Below are positions 9,980 to 23,400 of a stretch of DNA of 64,000 bases, one piece after another. The stretch is from Panax quinquefolius (taxonomy: Eukaryota > Streptophyta > Magnoliopsida > Apiales > Araliaceae), in contig CM035166.1 in the NCBI GenBank assembly GCA_020205615.1, positions 82,141,135 through 82,205,134 of the forward strand, in the 5' to 3' direction. The notes beneath the pieces are model-generated. The model saw only the letters and a list, made by a program, of their open reading frames with translations. It did no database searches and was not told the DNA's origin. The position numbers and the translations under genes are program-made. How positions within the stretch are numbered: the first letter of the stretch is position 1; each line of letters starts with the position of its first letter.

Positions 9980-11330
9980 GAATTGATACTTGAGTCCACT
10001 CTAGACTTTGTGTTCCTAACGACTCTGATTTGAAGTACAAGATTATGATGGAGGCACACAATACGCCATTTGCAATCCATCTTGGGAGTACCAAAATGTA
10101 TTATGATCTTCAACATACATTTTGGTGGAGCAATATGAAGAGAGAGATTGCAAAGTTTATCTCGATGTGTTTAACTTGCCAACGTGTAAAGGCGGAGCAT
10201 CTTGTACCTAAGGGTCCGTTGCAACCACTTGAGATTCCGGAATGGAAGTGGGAACACATTACTATGGATTTCGTTACGGGTCTTCCTACGGTTTCTCAAG
10301 GCATCAATGCTATTTGGGTTATTGTTGATAGATTAACCAAGTCTGCTCATTTCTTACCGATACGAGAGACTTATTCCCTTGAACGTCTTTCTCGTATGTA
10401 CGTAAATGAGATTGTGAGATTGCATGGCATGCCAGTATCCATAGTTTTAGATCGTGACCCAAGATTCACTTCATGATTTTGGGTTAGTTTGTAGAAAGCT
10501 ATGGGCACGAATTTATGATTCAGTTTGGCATACCATCCTCAAACGGATGGGCAATCAGAAAGGACTACTCAAACTCTTGAAGATATATTAAAACTCTGTG
10601 TCCTAGATTTCAAAGGAAGTTGGGATAAGTACTTGCCATTGGTGGAATTCTCATACAACAATAGTTATTAAACAAATATAGGCATGGTTCCATTCGAAGC
10701 ATTATATGGATGAAAATGTCGTTCCCCAATATGTTGGGATGAGGTGGGTGAAGCAACATTGTTGGGACCCGAAGTTAAATACGTATGACTAATGATTCTA
10801 CAACGTATACAAATGGCATAAGATCGACAAAAGAGTTATGCGGATCTTCATCGAAAGGACGTGGAATTTAATGTGGGGATCATGTATTGTTGCGAGTTGC
10901 CCCATGGAAGGTGTTTACAAGATTTGGGAAGAGAGGAAAGCTCAATCCATGATTTATTGATCCATTTCAAATTCTTGACCGAGTAGGAAATGTAGCCTAT
11001 AGACTTGCGTTACCTCCGAAAGTATGTCTCGTGTTCATAATGTGTTTCACATATCGTATTTCAGTAAATATGTGAAAGACCCGAACCACGTTATAGAGTT
11101 AGAACCGGACGAGATAGCCAAGACTTAACGTATGAGGAGGTACTGTCAAGATTTTGGATAGGAAGGAGCATGTCCTACGCTAAGAAAGGTTATACCACAA
11201 GTTAAAGTTTTGTGGAGGAATCATGCTATAGAGGAAATGACACGGGAATTGGAAAGCGGAAATGAAAGCGAGGTATCCTCACCTTTTGAAACACTGAGTA
11301 TCGTATGTCAATTTCGAGGACGAAATTTCA
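9980..11330 (+). pseudogene. int: G1 integrase pseudogene (HHCC, DDE core, C-terminal tail)
   Basis: The best-preserved domain. An open stretch at 10030-10476 contains the HHCC zinc-binding part (HTFWWSNM, then CLTCQR) and the first two catalytic acids (HITMDFVTGLP and VLDRDPRF). After a stop, another frame continues from about 10520 with the third acid in [12 protein letters not shown], so D, D and E are all present. A further piece runs to about 10770 with in-frame stops. The tail at about 11195-11260 (VLWRNHAIEEMTRELES) resembles the C-terminal end of plant Ty3/gypsy integrases, near or within the chromodomain position. I see no clear complete chromodomain. Confidence 0.88.
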
Positions 11331-11331
11331 T

Positions 11332-11343
11332 AAGGAGGGAGGT
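11332..11343 (+). other. G1 polypurine tract
   Basis: AAGGAGGGAGG sits directly before the TG of the 3' LTR at 11344. It primes plus-strand synthesis. The preceding sequence (GAAATTTCAT) is shared with LTR-A. Confidence 0.85.
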
Positions 11344-14191
11344 TGTAAGACCAAGAAATTTTTTAAATAAAAGGAATTTCCTTTATTTATTATTTTGAAA
11401 TAGTAAGGGTTGATTTGATTAATGTGGATAGTTAAGGGTTAAATATGCAAATATTTCAAAATAAGCAAGTGGTTATAAAATATTCATTGTTGTTTGGGAA
11501 TATTCGTTTGGTCGTGGAATATTAAATGCGGTTAGAATATTCGTTCGACGACGGTAGCAAAAATGTGTGTGGGCCCCATAACTGGAAAGCGATTTGGATG
11601 AAGAAAACGACAAATATAAGTTGTTTTTAAATAACTTGGCGTAGTTATTACCGATTATCTTTGTTGGAATACCCGGTGGTTAAAACACACTAATACGCTG
11701 CGTTGTTGAGCAAGAGCACCAGATTGCACCAATTATTGATTCTTACGTGAAGAAGGCACTTACTCAATAATGGTTACGATAATTCTTATTCGATATTTTA
11801 TTGAGTTAATAATTGTTGCGTTGATATTTTATATTCTTTGTTGTTTCAATAATTGTCATTACACAGTATCTTTCATTATCGAAACAATAATTCATATTAT
11901 CTGAATAATATTATTAGATAACATTATTGGCAATGTCTAGAAAGTTCTGTCTAAGGAGAGGTTTGGTCACCTAATTTAATTGCGCCAAGAAGAAGAAGAA
12001 ATTCTTATTGGAAAGCCCCTCTTTCTGTGAACCGCCTCGTTTGTCAATATTGTGATTCTCGTAATATTATTTGTGAATAATTAATTATTGATTTATATGA
12101 TGAGGAAAATATTGATTTTATGTGGATATAGATGGAGAAAATTTTTAAAATGACAATTGTTGAAAATTAATATTTTATCTTTTTCTGATAAAATAATTCA
12201 TTTAAATATATTATTTTAATAATATATTAATCTGGTGATATTTTTACAATGAATGTGGAATATATGAGTATATGAGGAGGAAGAGTATTTTTGTGGCATT
12301 AAATGTTTAACACATATTTTGTGTGTTGGTGGACACAATTATTGATCAAAATTTGATTATAGCCTGTAAAATCACCCGTTTGTGGATTTCGGTCAATTTC
12401 TGTTTGGAATTTGGAAAAACTTTCTTCTGCAAAGTTGTAGAGAATTGAATTTCCTATAAAACTCATGAGATTCGAATTTTCTGATGAAAGGGCTATTTAT
12501 TATGAATTATTGAAGTTCAAGCTCAAATAATTGATTTTGGAAGTTTAAAATATTTAAAATTAGAAAAACGTTTTTCTTATTTTTTTTTCTAGAAGGTGGC
12601 ATGTGTTTGATGGCTGAAATCAGATTCTAGACATGTGTAGAAAATAATATAATTATATTATTAATTTATTAAATTTTACGCTTTGGTGTTCTAAGCGATT
12701 TCCTATAAATAGGGTCTTAGGTTAGAATTGAAAATCACACGAAGCTGAAGTTTTCTCTCTATATTATCGAGCGATATTCTTGTGAGTATTTTGAGTATAC
12801 TTTGAGTATTGCTATATGGTGCAAGTCCAAGTCATAGCCTATATCCTGTTTCAATTTAAAAATCTTGATCTTTTCGAGGTAGGGATATTATTTTTTTTTC
12901 AGTAATGATATGATTTCTTCAAATATCATTATCTTTGAAATGTTGATCTGAAGTTTTTATCAAATTTGGAACTTTTTCATGTCGGGGTTACTATTCATGA
13001 GTTACTATTCATGAGTTACTATTCACGAGTTACTATTCACGAAGTTACTATTCATGAAGTTACTATTCACGAGTTACTATTCACGAGTACTATTCATGAA
13101 GCGTGAAGATGTTTTTGTGGAATTTCTATCTTTTGGTGTGAGATTACTATTCACGTATCTGCACTATTCACGTATCTGATACTATTCACCGAAAAATAAA
13201 ATTTCTTCTTTTCGTCTAAAACATCTATTCGGATACTAACTCGATCAGTATCCATTTTTTGATCATTCTTGAATTTTACACCACTATGATTATTTTTGAG
13301 GTATTTTTGCGTGGATAAAACCAAGTACTGAATCCTTAATCCTTAATCCTTGTCATTTTGTTTCACCGGATTCGCTTTCTTAAAAATATTTTTCATCATC
13401 CTCGGTCTTAAATGATGATATTATTGAATATCTTTGGCCCATAGTGCAAAGATGAATGATTTCTCAAGAATATCTTTGGCACAGTGCAGTGCAAAGATGA
13501 GCAGTGTTGAGATGAACATGATCGATTGATTAATATCTTTGGCTCATGTAGTGCAAAGATGAACAGTGTTTAAATGAACATGACCAATGATGAATATCTT
13601 TGGCTCAGTAGTGCAAAAGATGAATATTTGATTCGGATGCATATTGATTGATGTTACAGGATAAAATATTGATGATGGACCATTAAATTCATAGATTATA
13701 GTAGATTTCATTCTCTACGTAACTCTTCTATGAATTATTATTTCACTTGCGAATATTGATCCGAAACTTGTTGCCTCATCAGTATTCTATCGATTTTTTT
13801 CTGTTGAAGACTAACGATAATTTGTTGTATATTATCTTAGTCATAATATTCTTTATCTTGGGCTAGTTGAGCTCACCCTTTTCCTTGTTGTTCCATTTTT
13901 CTTCTCGGGGAGGCGAGAATGTAGCGAGTACTAGTCGGGGTATGGAATGAAGGTTCTAGAGAGAGTTGTTTAGTAGTCCTCACCATTTTGTAAAATAATG
14001 AATCAATAATTATGATGGGGATTTATTTGCGTGTGGATATTGTCTAAAAGACAATATTATATTTAAACTCACAGTATATATTGTCGTATTTCACACGACA
14101 TTTGTATTATTGAAGTTGTAGTTTGCTTCTTGTACCATGTATTTGGCGACTCAGAATGGGTGTTGTGTATACCTATTTTGGGGGCGTCACA
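11344..14191 (+). repeat. G1 3' LTR
   Basis: 2.85 kb, starting TGTAAGACC and ending GGCGTCACA. It aligns end to end with 4565-7400. TATA box at 12704-12711, minisatellite at 12985-13195, hairpin units at 13430-13625. Differences from the 5' LTR are mostly 1-4 base insertions or deletions, many at CAG/CTG. Confidence 0.93.
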
Positions 14192-14196
14192 ATAGT
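14192..14196. repeat. Target-site duplication of G1, right copy (atagt)
   Basis: This matches 4560-4564 exactly. LTR-A sequence (ggcaaaacaccc) resumes directly after it. Confidence 0.93.
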
Positions 14197-14819
14197 GGCA
14201 AAACACCCTTCCAAAGTTGGGTTCACCTCACCCTATTCGGTTCACCAAAATTAAATATCAAATGACGTATACAATACGACACACTTATCTAAAGTTCTCA
14301 ACAAAATTATTTACATACTATTTAGGGAGAACGTCAACAGCTATTAACCACCGTTCTATTCCCCTGTTATCCCCGCTCAACCCAGCTACACTCTTATTAC
14401 TTGAAAGGAATTGTGAAGCAAAGGGTGAGCACAAATAGCCCAGTAAAGAATATCATGACTAAAGATAATTAAATTATCAATAGCCTTCGTCAATAATAAA
14501 TCAGAGATTTAGAACATATGGTAGATGATAAAACTTTTCAACCATAGTTGCAGTGGAACGAGCAATCCATTAAAAGAGTCAAATAGACCATACGGTCTAC
14601 TATCTTCTCCATGTTAAAAGTCCACCAACAATGTTTTATCCCTGTAAAATCAATCAACAGTTCCTGTCCACAATCATATAAATAACTCATAATCATAATT
14701 GTGGTTCTAAATTCCTCTTCGCACCCAAGACGAAGATAATTTTCATCACCTATCTTCACCTGAAACATCAAAAATCATGGTTATACGAAATCACAATTCC
14801 TGCTCATAATCATACTAAT

Positions 14820-15412
14820 AAATTCATCTTTGCACTACGACCAAAGATATTCATTAACAATTCATCTTTGCACTACAGGCCAAAGACATACAACTGTAAT
14901 TTATAAGAGTCAAGTAGAGCATGATATCAACTATCTTCTACGAATTAAAAGTGTATAATCAATATTGTATCGATGAGACTCAGCTTAATAAATAATCTAC
15001 ATCATCGAATCATCCCTGCACTATGGCCAAGGATATTCGTTAATATCACATCCATGAATTTATATTTCATCGCTGAGACTCAGCTCGATAATCAATCCAT
15101 ATCACTGAATTATCCATGCACTACGGCTAAGGATATTCGTTAATATCACGACCATGAATTATCCAAGAAATACGGGCCAAAGATAATCGTATTTTCATCA
15201 ACGGTCATGATCATGCCATAAAATAATTCATCTTTTCACCCATGGCCGAAGAGAATCCATAGCCATAATCATACCAAAAAGATAATCAATGCACTACGGC
15301 CAATAAGGACTTTTACCACATTATTTGTAACATTACGGTCATGATTATACCGAATAATCCCTGGTCATAATCATACCAAGTCCATCTATGCACTACGGCC
15401 AAAGATGACTTT
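14820..15412 (-). repeat. Hairpin-unit cluster, copy in the resumed LTR-A segment
   Basis: This is the same ordered series of TGCACTACGGCC-type hairpin units as at 2237-2820, near-identical between them. It belongs to the duplicated LTR-A part. The unit order is conserved, so the cluster was duplicated as a block. Confidence 0.7.
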
Positions 15413-17735
15413 CAACACATATAAGCATGAGGATGATGACAATGATATAAGCATTAATCAAACAAAACAAGGATAAATATTAAAGACTTTAAATTTATCC
15501 AAATATTATCAATAACTTAATAAACTCATAATCTAATATTCTTAATATTATAACAATATTTTAATTACTTCTTAAACTTATGAACATTTTATTTCAATTG
15601 TTTACACTTTACCAAATAATGCATTTAATCATTCAAAAATGCCATACTCATAAAATTTCATCACCAATGATCAAATCTCTCATAAAAAATCTGCATATAC
15701 CCTATATAGGATTCCCAAGCCATAAAGTCCTATTTTCCAATTTTGTTACTTCACATAACATATTTAATTCATTTACTCATAACTAGTTCATTTTCATGAA
15801 AAATACCAAATCAGTCCCAAAAATATTTTTTTCTGGGATTTAGCAGAATATAGTCCCATATTGCAAAATATATTTTTCTCAGAATTTTTAAAATTCATTT
15901 ACTATTTTTCATATGGCTAAAACTGCCGAATATTTAGACATTTATCATAAATTGTACTTTTGTCCAAAAATTCCGAAATTTACAGGGTATACTCATGTTA
16001 CATATATGTACTCCCAATAAAAATTTCACCAATTTTGTAGTTAACCACAAGGAGTTAAAATAGTCTTTTCCTATAAAATCCATAACTCCTAATCTATACA
16101 TCCAAAAATCGCCATTTTTTGACACAATCTAGAAAACTCATCAAATTATCATTTCAAATTTTTCCAGAATTTTTGAGGGTTAGAAAAGTTACGAAGCTGC
16201 CCCTGGCAGAAACCCTTTTTGAATGAAAATACTATTCATATGAATACGAAGGATCAACCACGCGTATTACTGTTATTTTACTATCGATTATTTTATAACA
16301 ACTTGTTTACTTTGAAAAAATTTCAAATATGACCCTTAATTTTAAACTTTTATCAATTTAACTATTTACCAAAATAGAAAAATTGAATATTTTTATTTCA
16401 TAAAATTCGGGATCTCACATTAATAGTGAATTGTACATTTCAAAATTTTCTGTTAACCTCTCCCTCATTAGCACAATCTGCACCTTACACTAAGAGTGAG
16501 TTATACATTACAAAAATATTCACTTAACACAACCACGCTAAATACAAAAAATAATAGAAACATGAAAGTCTGGTCCAAAATTTGTACCACGTAATGATTA
16601 TAGTTAGTTTACTAAATAACCACAACAATCACAACGCATCCAAGCATAACAAAGAAAACTAATTACCACACTTCAAATCAAACTGTAGAAGTACACATTG
16701 CCCATATGTTAAACAACTCATACACGACCATAAGCCAAACCATAATATAAATAACACCATTTGTGGTTTTGAAGTGCAATCACATGTTGCTTTATGTTGT
16801 TGCTTTATGGGGTTGTTTGAAATAACCTATTGCTTAATGTAGTGGTGCGAGTTGCATGTTGCATGTTGTCGCATGCTATTTTTGCTCTGGTAGCAAGTTT
16901 CTGTGTCATGTTACCTGTTGCTCAATGATGTTTGCTTTATGTAGATCCTAGGCTAATGTTCTACTACTTTATTGTTGCTAGTTCATACTACTCTTATTGA
17001 ATATAATAACATCTATTTAGATATTTATCATAAATTTAAAAATAAACATATTTATAAATAGTATATATATTTATATAATTAGATATTTATAATAAATATA
17101 AATATATACTATATATATATATTTAGAACCTATAAAAATAATAATCTCCTACTTAGAACTACCCAATAATCTCCTACCTAGAACTACCCAGCCCCTCCTC
17201 TCCTTCTCCAAAACTCCAACCTCCGAATTCAAATTTCAATACTTTCTTACTACCTCCATCCCTTTTTCCTATTTTTTGCAGTTATATCAAATATTAAAAT
17301 TGAAAATTCATAGAATGGTAAGAAGATATTAATACCTTAAAGTAGCGGTCCATGTGCATTACTATTTCCATGTTTTGGTCCAAGCTGTTGTTGTTTTTGC
17401 TAAACCTGTTTACTCAATTTGAATATTTACAAGTTTTTAAAAAACTAATAAGTTAACTAAGTAGTACCTCATTCTCCATTGGAACAAAAAAAAATTAAAT
17501 TGAGCAAGCTTGCCAACAATCAGCATAACCACCTGTAAAAATATTCACACAAAGCATTAAATGAAAATTTCTAATTTTAATAATAATACCTCTGGTGCAA
17601 AAAAATCTCCATGCATTCAAATATTAGCACCAAATTAATTTCATCCAATCGAATCTCTATCTGCTTCCAATCTTCAGCTTACATTAACAGTGAATTGTAC
17701 ATTTCAAAATTTTCAGTTAACCTCTCCCTCATTGG

Positions 17736-18683
17736 CACAATGTGCACCTTACACTAAGAGTGAGTTGTACATTACAAAAAAATATTCACTTAACACAACC
17801 ACGCTAAATACAAAAAATAATAGAAACATGAAAGCCTGGTCCAAAATTTGTACCATGTAATGATTATAGTTAGTTTATTAAATAACCACAACAAACACAA
17901 TGCATCCAAGAATAACAAAGAAAACTAATTACCACACTTCAAATCAAACTGTAGAAGTACACATTAACCATATGTTAAACAACTAATACACAGCCATAAA
18001 CCAAACCATAATATAAATAACACCATATCTAGTTTAATTTGAAGTGCAATCACATGTTGCTTTATGGGGTTGTTTGAAATAACCTATTGCTTAATGTAGT
18101 GGTGCAGAGTTGCATGTTGCATGTTGCTATTTGGCTCTGGTAGCAAGTTTCTGTGTCATGTTACCTGTTGCTCAATGATGTTTGCTTTATGTAGATCCTA
18201 GGCTAATGTTCTACTACTTTATTGTTGCTAGTTCGTACTACTCAAACATATTTATAAATAGTATATATATTTATATAATTAGATATTTATAATAAATATA
18301 AATATATACTATATACTATATATATATATATATATATATTTAGAACCTATAAAAATAATAATCTCCTACCTAGAACTACCCAATAATCTCCTACCTAGAA
18401 CTACCCAGCCCCTCCTCTCCTCCAAAACTCCAACCTCCGATTTCAAATTTCAATACTTTTTTACTACCTCCATCCCTTTTTCCTATTTTTGCAGTTATAT
18501 CAAATATTAAAATTGAAAATTCATAGAATGGTATGAAGATATTAATACCTTAAAGTAGCGGGCCATGTGCATTAGTACCGAATTAATTCCAGCCAATCGA
18601 ATCTCTCTCTGCTTCCAATCTTCAGCTTACATTAACAGTGAATTGTACATTTAAAAATTTTTAGTTAACCTCTCCCTCATTGG
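17736..18683. repeat. Shortened monomer (948 bases)
   Basis: Compared with its neighbours, this period lacks about 60 bases near 18243 and about 250-300 bases near 18577. At the second site attagtac is joined to the sequence after attagcac. The near-match at the join points to deletion between short repeats. The next period (18684-19802) lacks about 145 bases at 19795-19800, again at a short shared run (catt). Confidence 0.75.
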
Positions 18684-19453
18684 CACAATGTGCACCTTAC
18701 ACTAATAGTGAGTTGTACATTATAAAAATATTCACTCAACACAACCACGCTAAATACAAAAAATAATAGAAACATGAAAGCCTTGTCCAAAATTTGTACC
18801 ATGTAATGATTATAGTTAGTTTATTAAATAACCACAACTAACACAACGCATCCAAGCATAACAAAAAAAACTAATTACCTCACTTCAAATCAAATCAGAA
18901 AGCGGTACACATTTTATATGTTAAAACAACTAATACACAACCATAAACCAAACCATAATATAAATAACACCATATGTAGTTTAATTTGAAGTGCAATCAC
19001 ATGTTGCTTAATGTTGTTGCTTTATGGGGTTGTTTGAAATAACCTATTGCTTAATGTAGTGGTGCAGAGTTGCATGTTGCCTGTTGCTATTTGGCTCTAG
19101 TAGCAAGTTTCTGTATCATGTTACCTGTTGCTCAATGATGTTTGCTTTATCTAGATCCTAGGCTAATGTTCTACTACTTTATTGTTGCTAGTTCGTACAA
19201 CTCTTATTGTATATAAAAACATATATTTAGATATTTAGATATTTATCATAAATTTAAATATAAACATATTTATAAATAGTATATATATTTAAATAATTAG
19301 ATATTTATAATAAATATAAATATATACTATATATATATATTTAGAACCTATAAAAATAATAATCTCCTACCTAGAACTACCCAATAATCTCCTACCTAGA
19401 ACTACCCAACCCCTCCTCTCCTTCTCCAAAACTTCAACCTCCGAATTCAAATT

Positions 19454-19749
19454 TCAATACTTTCTTACTACCTCCATCCCTTTTTCCTATTTTTGCAGTT
19501 ATATCAAATATTAAAATTGAAAATTCATAGAATGGTAAGAAGATATTAATACCTTAAAATAGCGGGCCATGTGCATTAGTACTTCCATGTTCCGGTCCAA
19601 GTTGTTGCTGTTTTTACTAAACCTGTTTACTCAATTTGAATATTTACAAGTTTTAAAAAAACTAATAAGTTAACTAAATAGTACCTCATTCTCCATCGGA
19701 ACAAAATAATTTTAAATTGAGCAAGCTTGCCAACAATCAGCATAACCAC
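19454..19749 (-). pseudogene. Exon-like blocks of an unrecognised split gene (example monomer)
   Basis: On the minus strand three blocks have GT-AG borders: 19749-19685 (65 bases, acceptor ttttacag, donor gtactat), 19622-19553 (70 bases, acceptor aaacag, donor gtattaat) and 19486-19454 (33 bases, ending in TGA). Joined, they stay open: exon 2 begins VVMLIVGKLAQFK, exon 3 contains NLDRNMEVLMHMARYFK, and the last exon reads EKGMEVVRKY before the stop. A preceding block (such as 21007-20968 in the next monomer) reads EDWKQIEIR and is in phase in the central monomers. I do not recognise the protein family. The pattern looks like the 3' end of a gene captured in a satellite monomer. Expression is unknown. 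Confidence 0.45.
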
Positions 19750-20409
19750 CTGTAAAAATATTCCCAAAAGTTAATTAACTCGCATCATTACTATATCATT
19801 AGCACAATGTGCACTTTACACTAAGAGTGAGTTGTACATTACAAAAATATAGTGCACAACCACGTTAAATACAAAAAATAATAGAAACATGAAAGCTTGA
19901 TCCAAAATTTGTACCACGGAATGATTATAGTTAGTTTATTAAATAACCACAACAAACACAACGCATGCAAGCATAACAAAGAAAACTAATTACCACACTT
20001 CAAATCATACTGTAGAAGTACACATTGCCCATATGTTAAACAACTCATACACAACCATAAACCAAACCATAATAGAAATAACACCATTTGTAGTGTTGTA
20101 GTGCAATCACATGTTGCTTTATGTTGTTGATTTATGGGTTTGTTCGAAATAACCTATTGCTTAATGTAGTGGTGAAGAGGTTCCTGTTGCCTGTTGCTAT
20201 TTTGCTCTGGTAGCAAGTTTCTGTGTTACCTGTTGCTCAATGATGTTTGCTTTATGTAGATCTTAGGCTAATGTTCTACTACTTTATTGTTTCTAGTTCG
20301 TACTACTCTTTTATTGTATATAAAAACATATATTTAGATATTTATCATAAATTTAAATATAAACATATTTATAAATAGTATATATTTAGATAATTAGATA
20401 TTTATAATA

Positions 20410-20423
20410 AATATAAATATATA

Positions 20424-20464
<41 letters not shown>
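20410..20464. repeat. (AT)n microsatellite of the monomer, longest class
   Basis: Every monomer has an AT tract at this position, just before 'ttagaacctataaaa'. Its length varies from about 10 to over 50 bases (long at 20410, 25405, 29145, 30365 and 31610). Slippage explains part of the period variation. Confidence 0.85.
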
Positions 20465-20466
<2 letters not shown>

Positions 20467-23400
20467 GAACCTATAAAAATAACAATCTCCTACCTAAAAC
20501 TACCCAATAATCTCCTACCTAGAACTACCCAGCCCCTCCTCTCCTTCACCAAAACTCCAACCTCCGAATTCAAATTTCAATACTTTCTTACTACCTCCAT
20601 CCCGTTTTCCTATTTTTGCAGTTATATAAAATATTAAAATTTAAAATTCATAGAATGGTAAGAAGATATTAATACCTTAAAGTAGCGGGCCATGTGCATT
20701 AGTACTTCAATGTTCCGGTCCAAGGTGTTGCTGTTTTTGCTAAACCTGTTTACTCAATTTGAATATTTACACGTTTTAAAAAAACTAAAAAGTTAACTAA
20801 GTAGTACCTCATTCTCCATTGGAACAAAATAATTTTAAATTTAGCAAGCTTGCCAACATTCAGCATAACCACCTATAAAAATATTCCCAAAAGTTAATTA
20901 ACTCGCATCATTACTATATCATTCAGTCAAAGCACTAAAGTAAAAATTCTAATTTTAATAATAATACCTCTAGTGCAATTTGAATCTCTATCTGCTTCCA
21001 ATCTTCAGCTTACATTAACAATGATTTGTACATTTCAAAATTTTCAATTAACCTCTCCCTCATTGGCACAATGTGCACTTTACACTAAGAATGAGTTGTA
21101 CATTACAAAAATATAGTGCACAACCACGTTAAATACAAAAAATAATAGAAACATGAAAGCCTGATCCAAAATTTGTACCACGTAATGATTATAGTTAGTT
21201 TATTAAATAACAACAATAAACACAACGCATGCAAGCATAACAAAGAAAACTAATTACCACACTTCAAATCATACTGTAGAAGTACATATTGCCCATATGT
21301 TAAACAACTCATACACAACCATAAACCAAACCATAATAGAAATAACACAATTTATAGTTTTGTAGTGCAATCACATGTTGCTTTATGTTGTTGATTTATG
21401 GGGTTGTTCGAAATAACCTATTGCTTAATGTTGTGGTGCAGAGTTGCATGTTGCTTGTTGCTATTTGGCTCTGGTAGCAAGTTTTTGTGTCATGTTACCT
21501 GTTGCTCAATACTGTTTGCTTTATGTAGATCCTAGGCTAATGTTCTACTACTTTATTGTTGCTAGTTCGTACTACTCTTTTATTCTATATAAAAACATAT
21601 ATTTAGATATTTATCATAAATTTAAATATAAACATATTTATAAATAGTATATATTTATATAATTAGATATTTATAATAAAAATAAATATATACTATATAA
21701 ATATATATATTTAGAACCTATAAAAATAATAGTCTCCTACCTAGAACTACCCAATAATCTCCTACCTAGAACTACCCAAATTTCTCTCTTCTCTCCAAAA
21801 CTCCAACCTCCTAATTCAAATTTTAATACTTTCTTACTACCTCCATCCCTTTTTCCTATTTTTGCAGTTATATCAAATATTAAAATTGAAAATTCATAGA
21901 ATGGTAAGAAGATAATAATACCTTAAATTAGCGGGCCATATGAAATAGTACTTCCATGTTCCGTCCAAGTCAAGTATTTCTTTTTTTGCTAAACTCATGC
22001 TTACTCAATTTGAATATTTACAAGTTTTAAAAAAACTAATAAGTTAACTAAGTAGTACCTCATTCTACATTGGAACAAAATAATTTTAAATTGAGCAAGC
22101 TTGCCCACAATCAGCATAACCACCTATAAAAATATTCCCAAAAGTTAATTAACTTGCATCATTACTGTATCATTCAGTCAAAGCAATAAAGTAAAAATTC
22201 TAATTTTAACAATAATACCTCTAGTGTACATCGAATCTCTATCTGCTTCCAATCTTCAGCTTACATTAACAATGAATTGTACATTTCAAAATTTTCAATT
22301 AACCTCTCCCTCATTGGCACAATGTGTACTTTACACTAAGAATGAGTTGTACATTACAAAAATATAGTGCACAACCACGTTAAATACAAAAAATAATAAA
22401 AACATGAAAACCTGATCCAAAATTTGTACCACGTAATGATTATAGTTGGTTTATTAAATAACCACAACAAATACAACGCATGCAAGCATAACAAAGAAAA
22501 CTAATTACCACACTTCAAATCATATTGTAGAAGTACACATTGCCCATATGTTAAACAACTCATACACAACCATAAACCAAACCATAATAGAAATAACACC
22601 ATTTGTAGTATTGTAATGCAATCACATGTCGCTTTATGTTGTTGATTTATGGGGTTGTTCGAAATAACCTATTGCTTAATGTAGTGGTGCAGAGTTGCAT
22701 GTTGCCTGTTGCTATTTGGCTCTGGTAGCAAGTTTCTGTGTCATGTTACCTGTTGCTCAATGATGCTTGCTTTATGTAGATCCTAGGCTAATGTTCTACT
22801 ACTTTATTGTTGCTAGTTCGTACTACTCTCTTATTGTATATAAAAACATATATTTAGATATTTATCATAAATTTAAATATAAACATATTTATAAATAGTA
22901 TATATTTATATAATTAGATATTTATAATAAATATAAATATATAGTATATATATATATATATATATAACCTATATAAATAAATTTATCTCCTACCTAAAAA
23001 CCAAATAATCTCCTACCTAGAACTACCCACCCCTCTCTCTCTTCTCCAAAACTCCAACCTCCGAATTCAAATTTCAATACTTTCTTACTACCTCCATCCC
23101 TTTTTCCTATTTTTTCAGCTTATATCAAATATTAAAATTGAAAATTCAAAGAATGGTAAGAAGATATTAATACCTTATAGTAGCGGGCCATGCATTATTA
23201 TTTTCCATGTTCCTCCAAGCAAATTTTTTTTTGCTAAACCTCTTACTCGATTTGAATATTTACAAGTTTTAAAAAAACTAATAAGTTAACTAAGTAGTAC
23301 CTCATTCTCCATTGAACAAAATAATTTTAAATTGAGCAAGGTTGCAAACAATCAGCATAACTACTTGTAAAAAATATTCCCAAAACTTAATTAACTCGCA

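Larger units (their letters stand above)
4565..14191 (+). mobile_element. G1: nested Ty3/gypsy LTR retrotransposon, full-length but decayed
   Basis: The element is 9.6 kb. LTRs lie at 4565-7400 and 11344-14191, both starting TGTAAGACC and ending GGGGCGTCAC(A). A degraded tRNA-Met primer site (7401-7415), gag, protease, reverse transcriptase remnant and integrase follow in Ty3/gypsy order, and a polypurine tract precedes the 3' LTR. The 5-base target duplication is perfect. Integrase comes after RNase H, which sets Ty3/gypsy apart from Ty1/copia. The wording of the integrase end and the TGTAAGACCCC terminus resemble plant chromovirus-type elements; I cannot assign the lineage with certainty. 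Many frameshifts and stops make it non-functional as assembled. Confidence 0.95.
1052..16419 (-). mobile_element. LTR-A element, 5' LTR, internally duplicated and split by element G1
   Basis: The LTR ends are TGTGACGCCCC (1052 on the plus strand) and GATCTCACA (16419). Compared with the complete 4.5 kb copy (33510-38006), 1052-4344 covers roughly the first 3.3 kb. The sequence then jumps back at about 4345 and repeats the portion starting at about 1386. That second copy is cut at 4559 by G1, resumes at 14192 and runs to about 16257. There another 1.7 kb is missing, with the join in the short run ggatcaacca. The LTR is therefore a fusion or internal duplication of two partial copies. TGTGACG ends, the adjacent primer site and the hairpin repeats all identify it. 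Confidence 0.8.
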
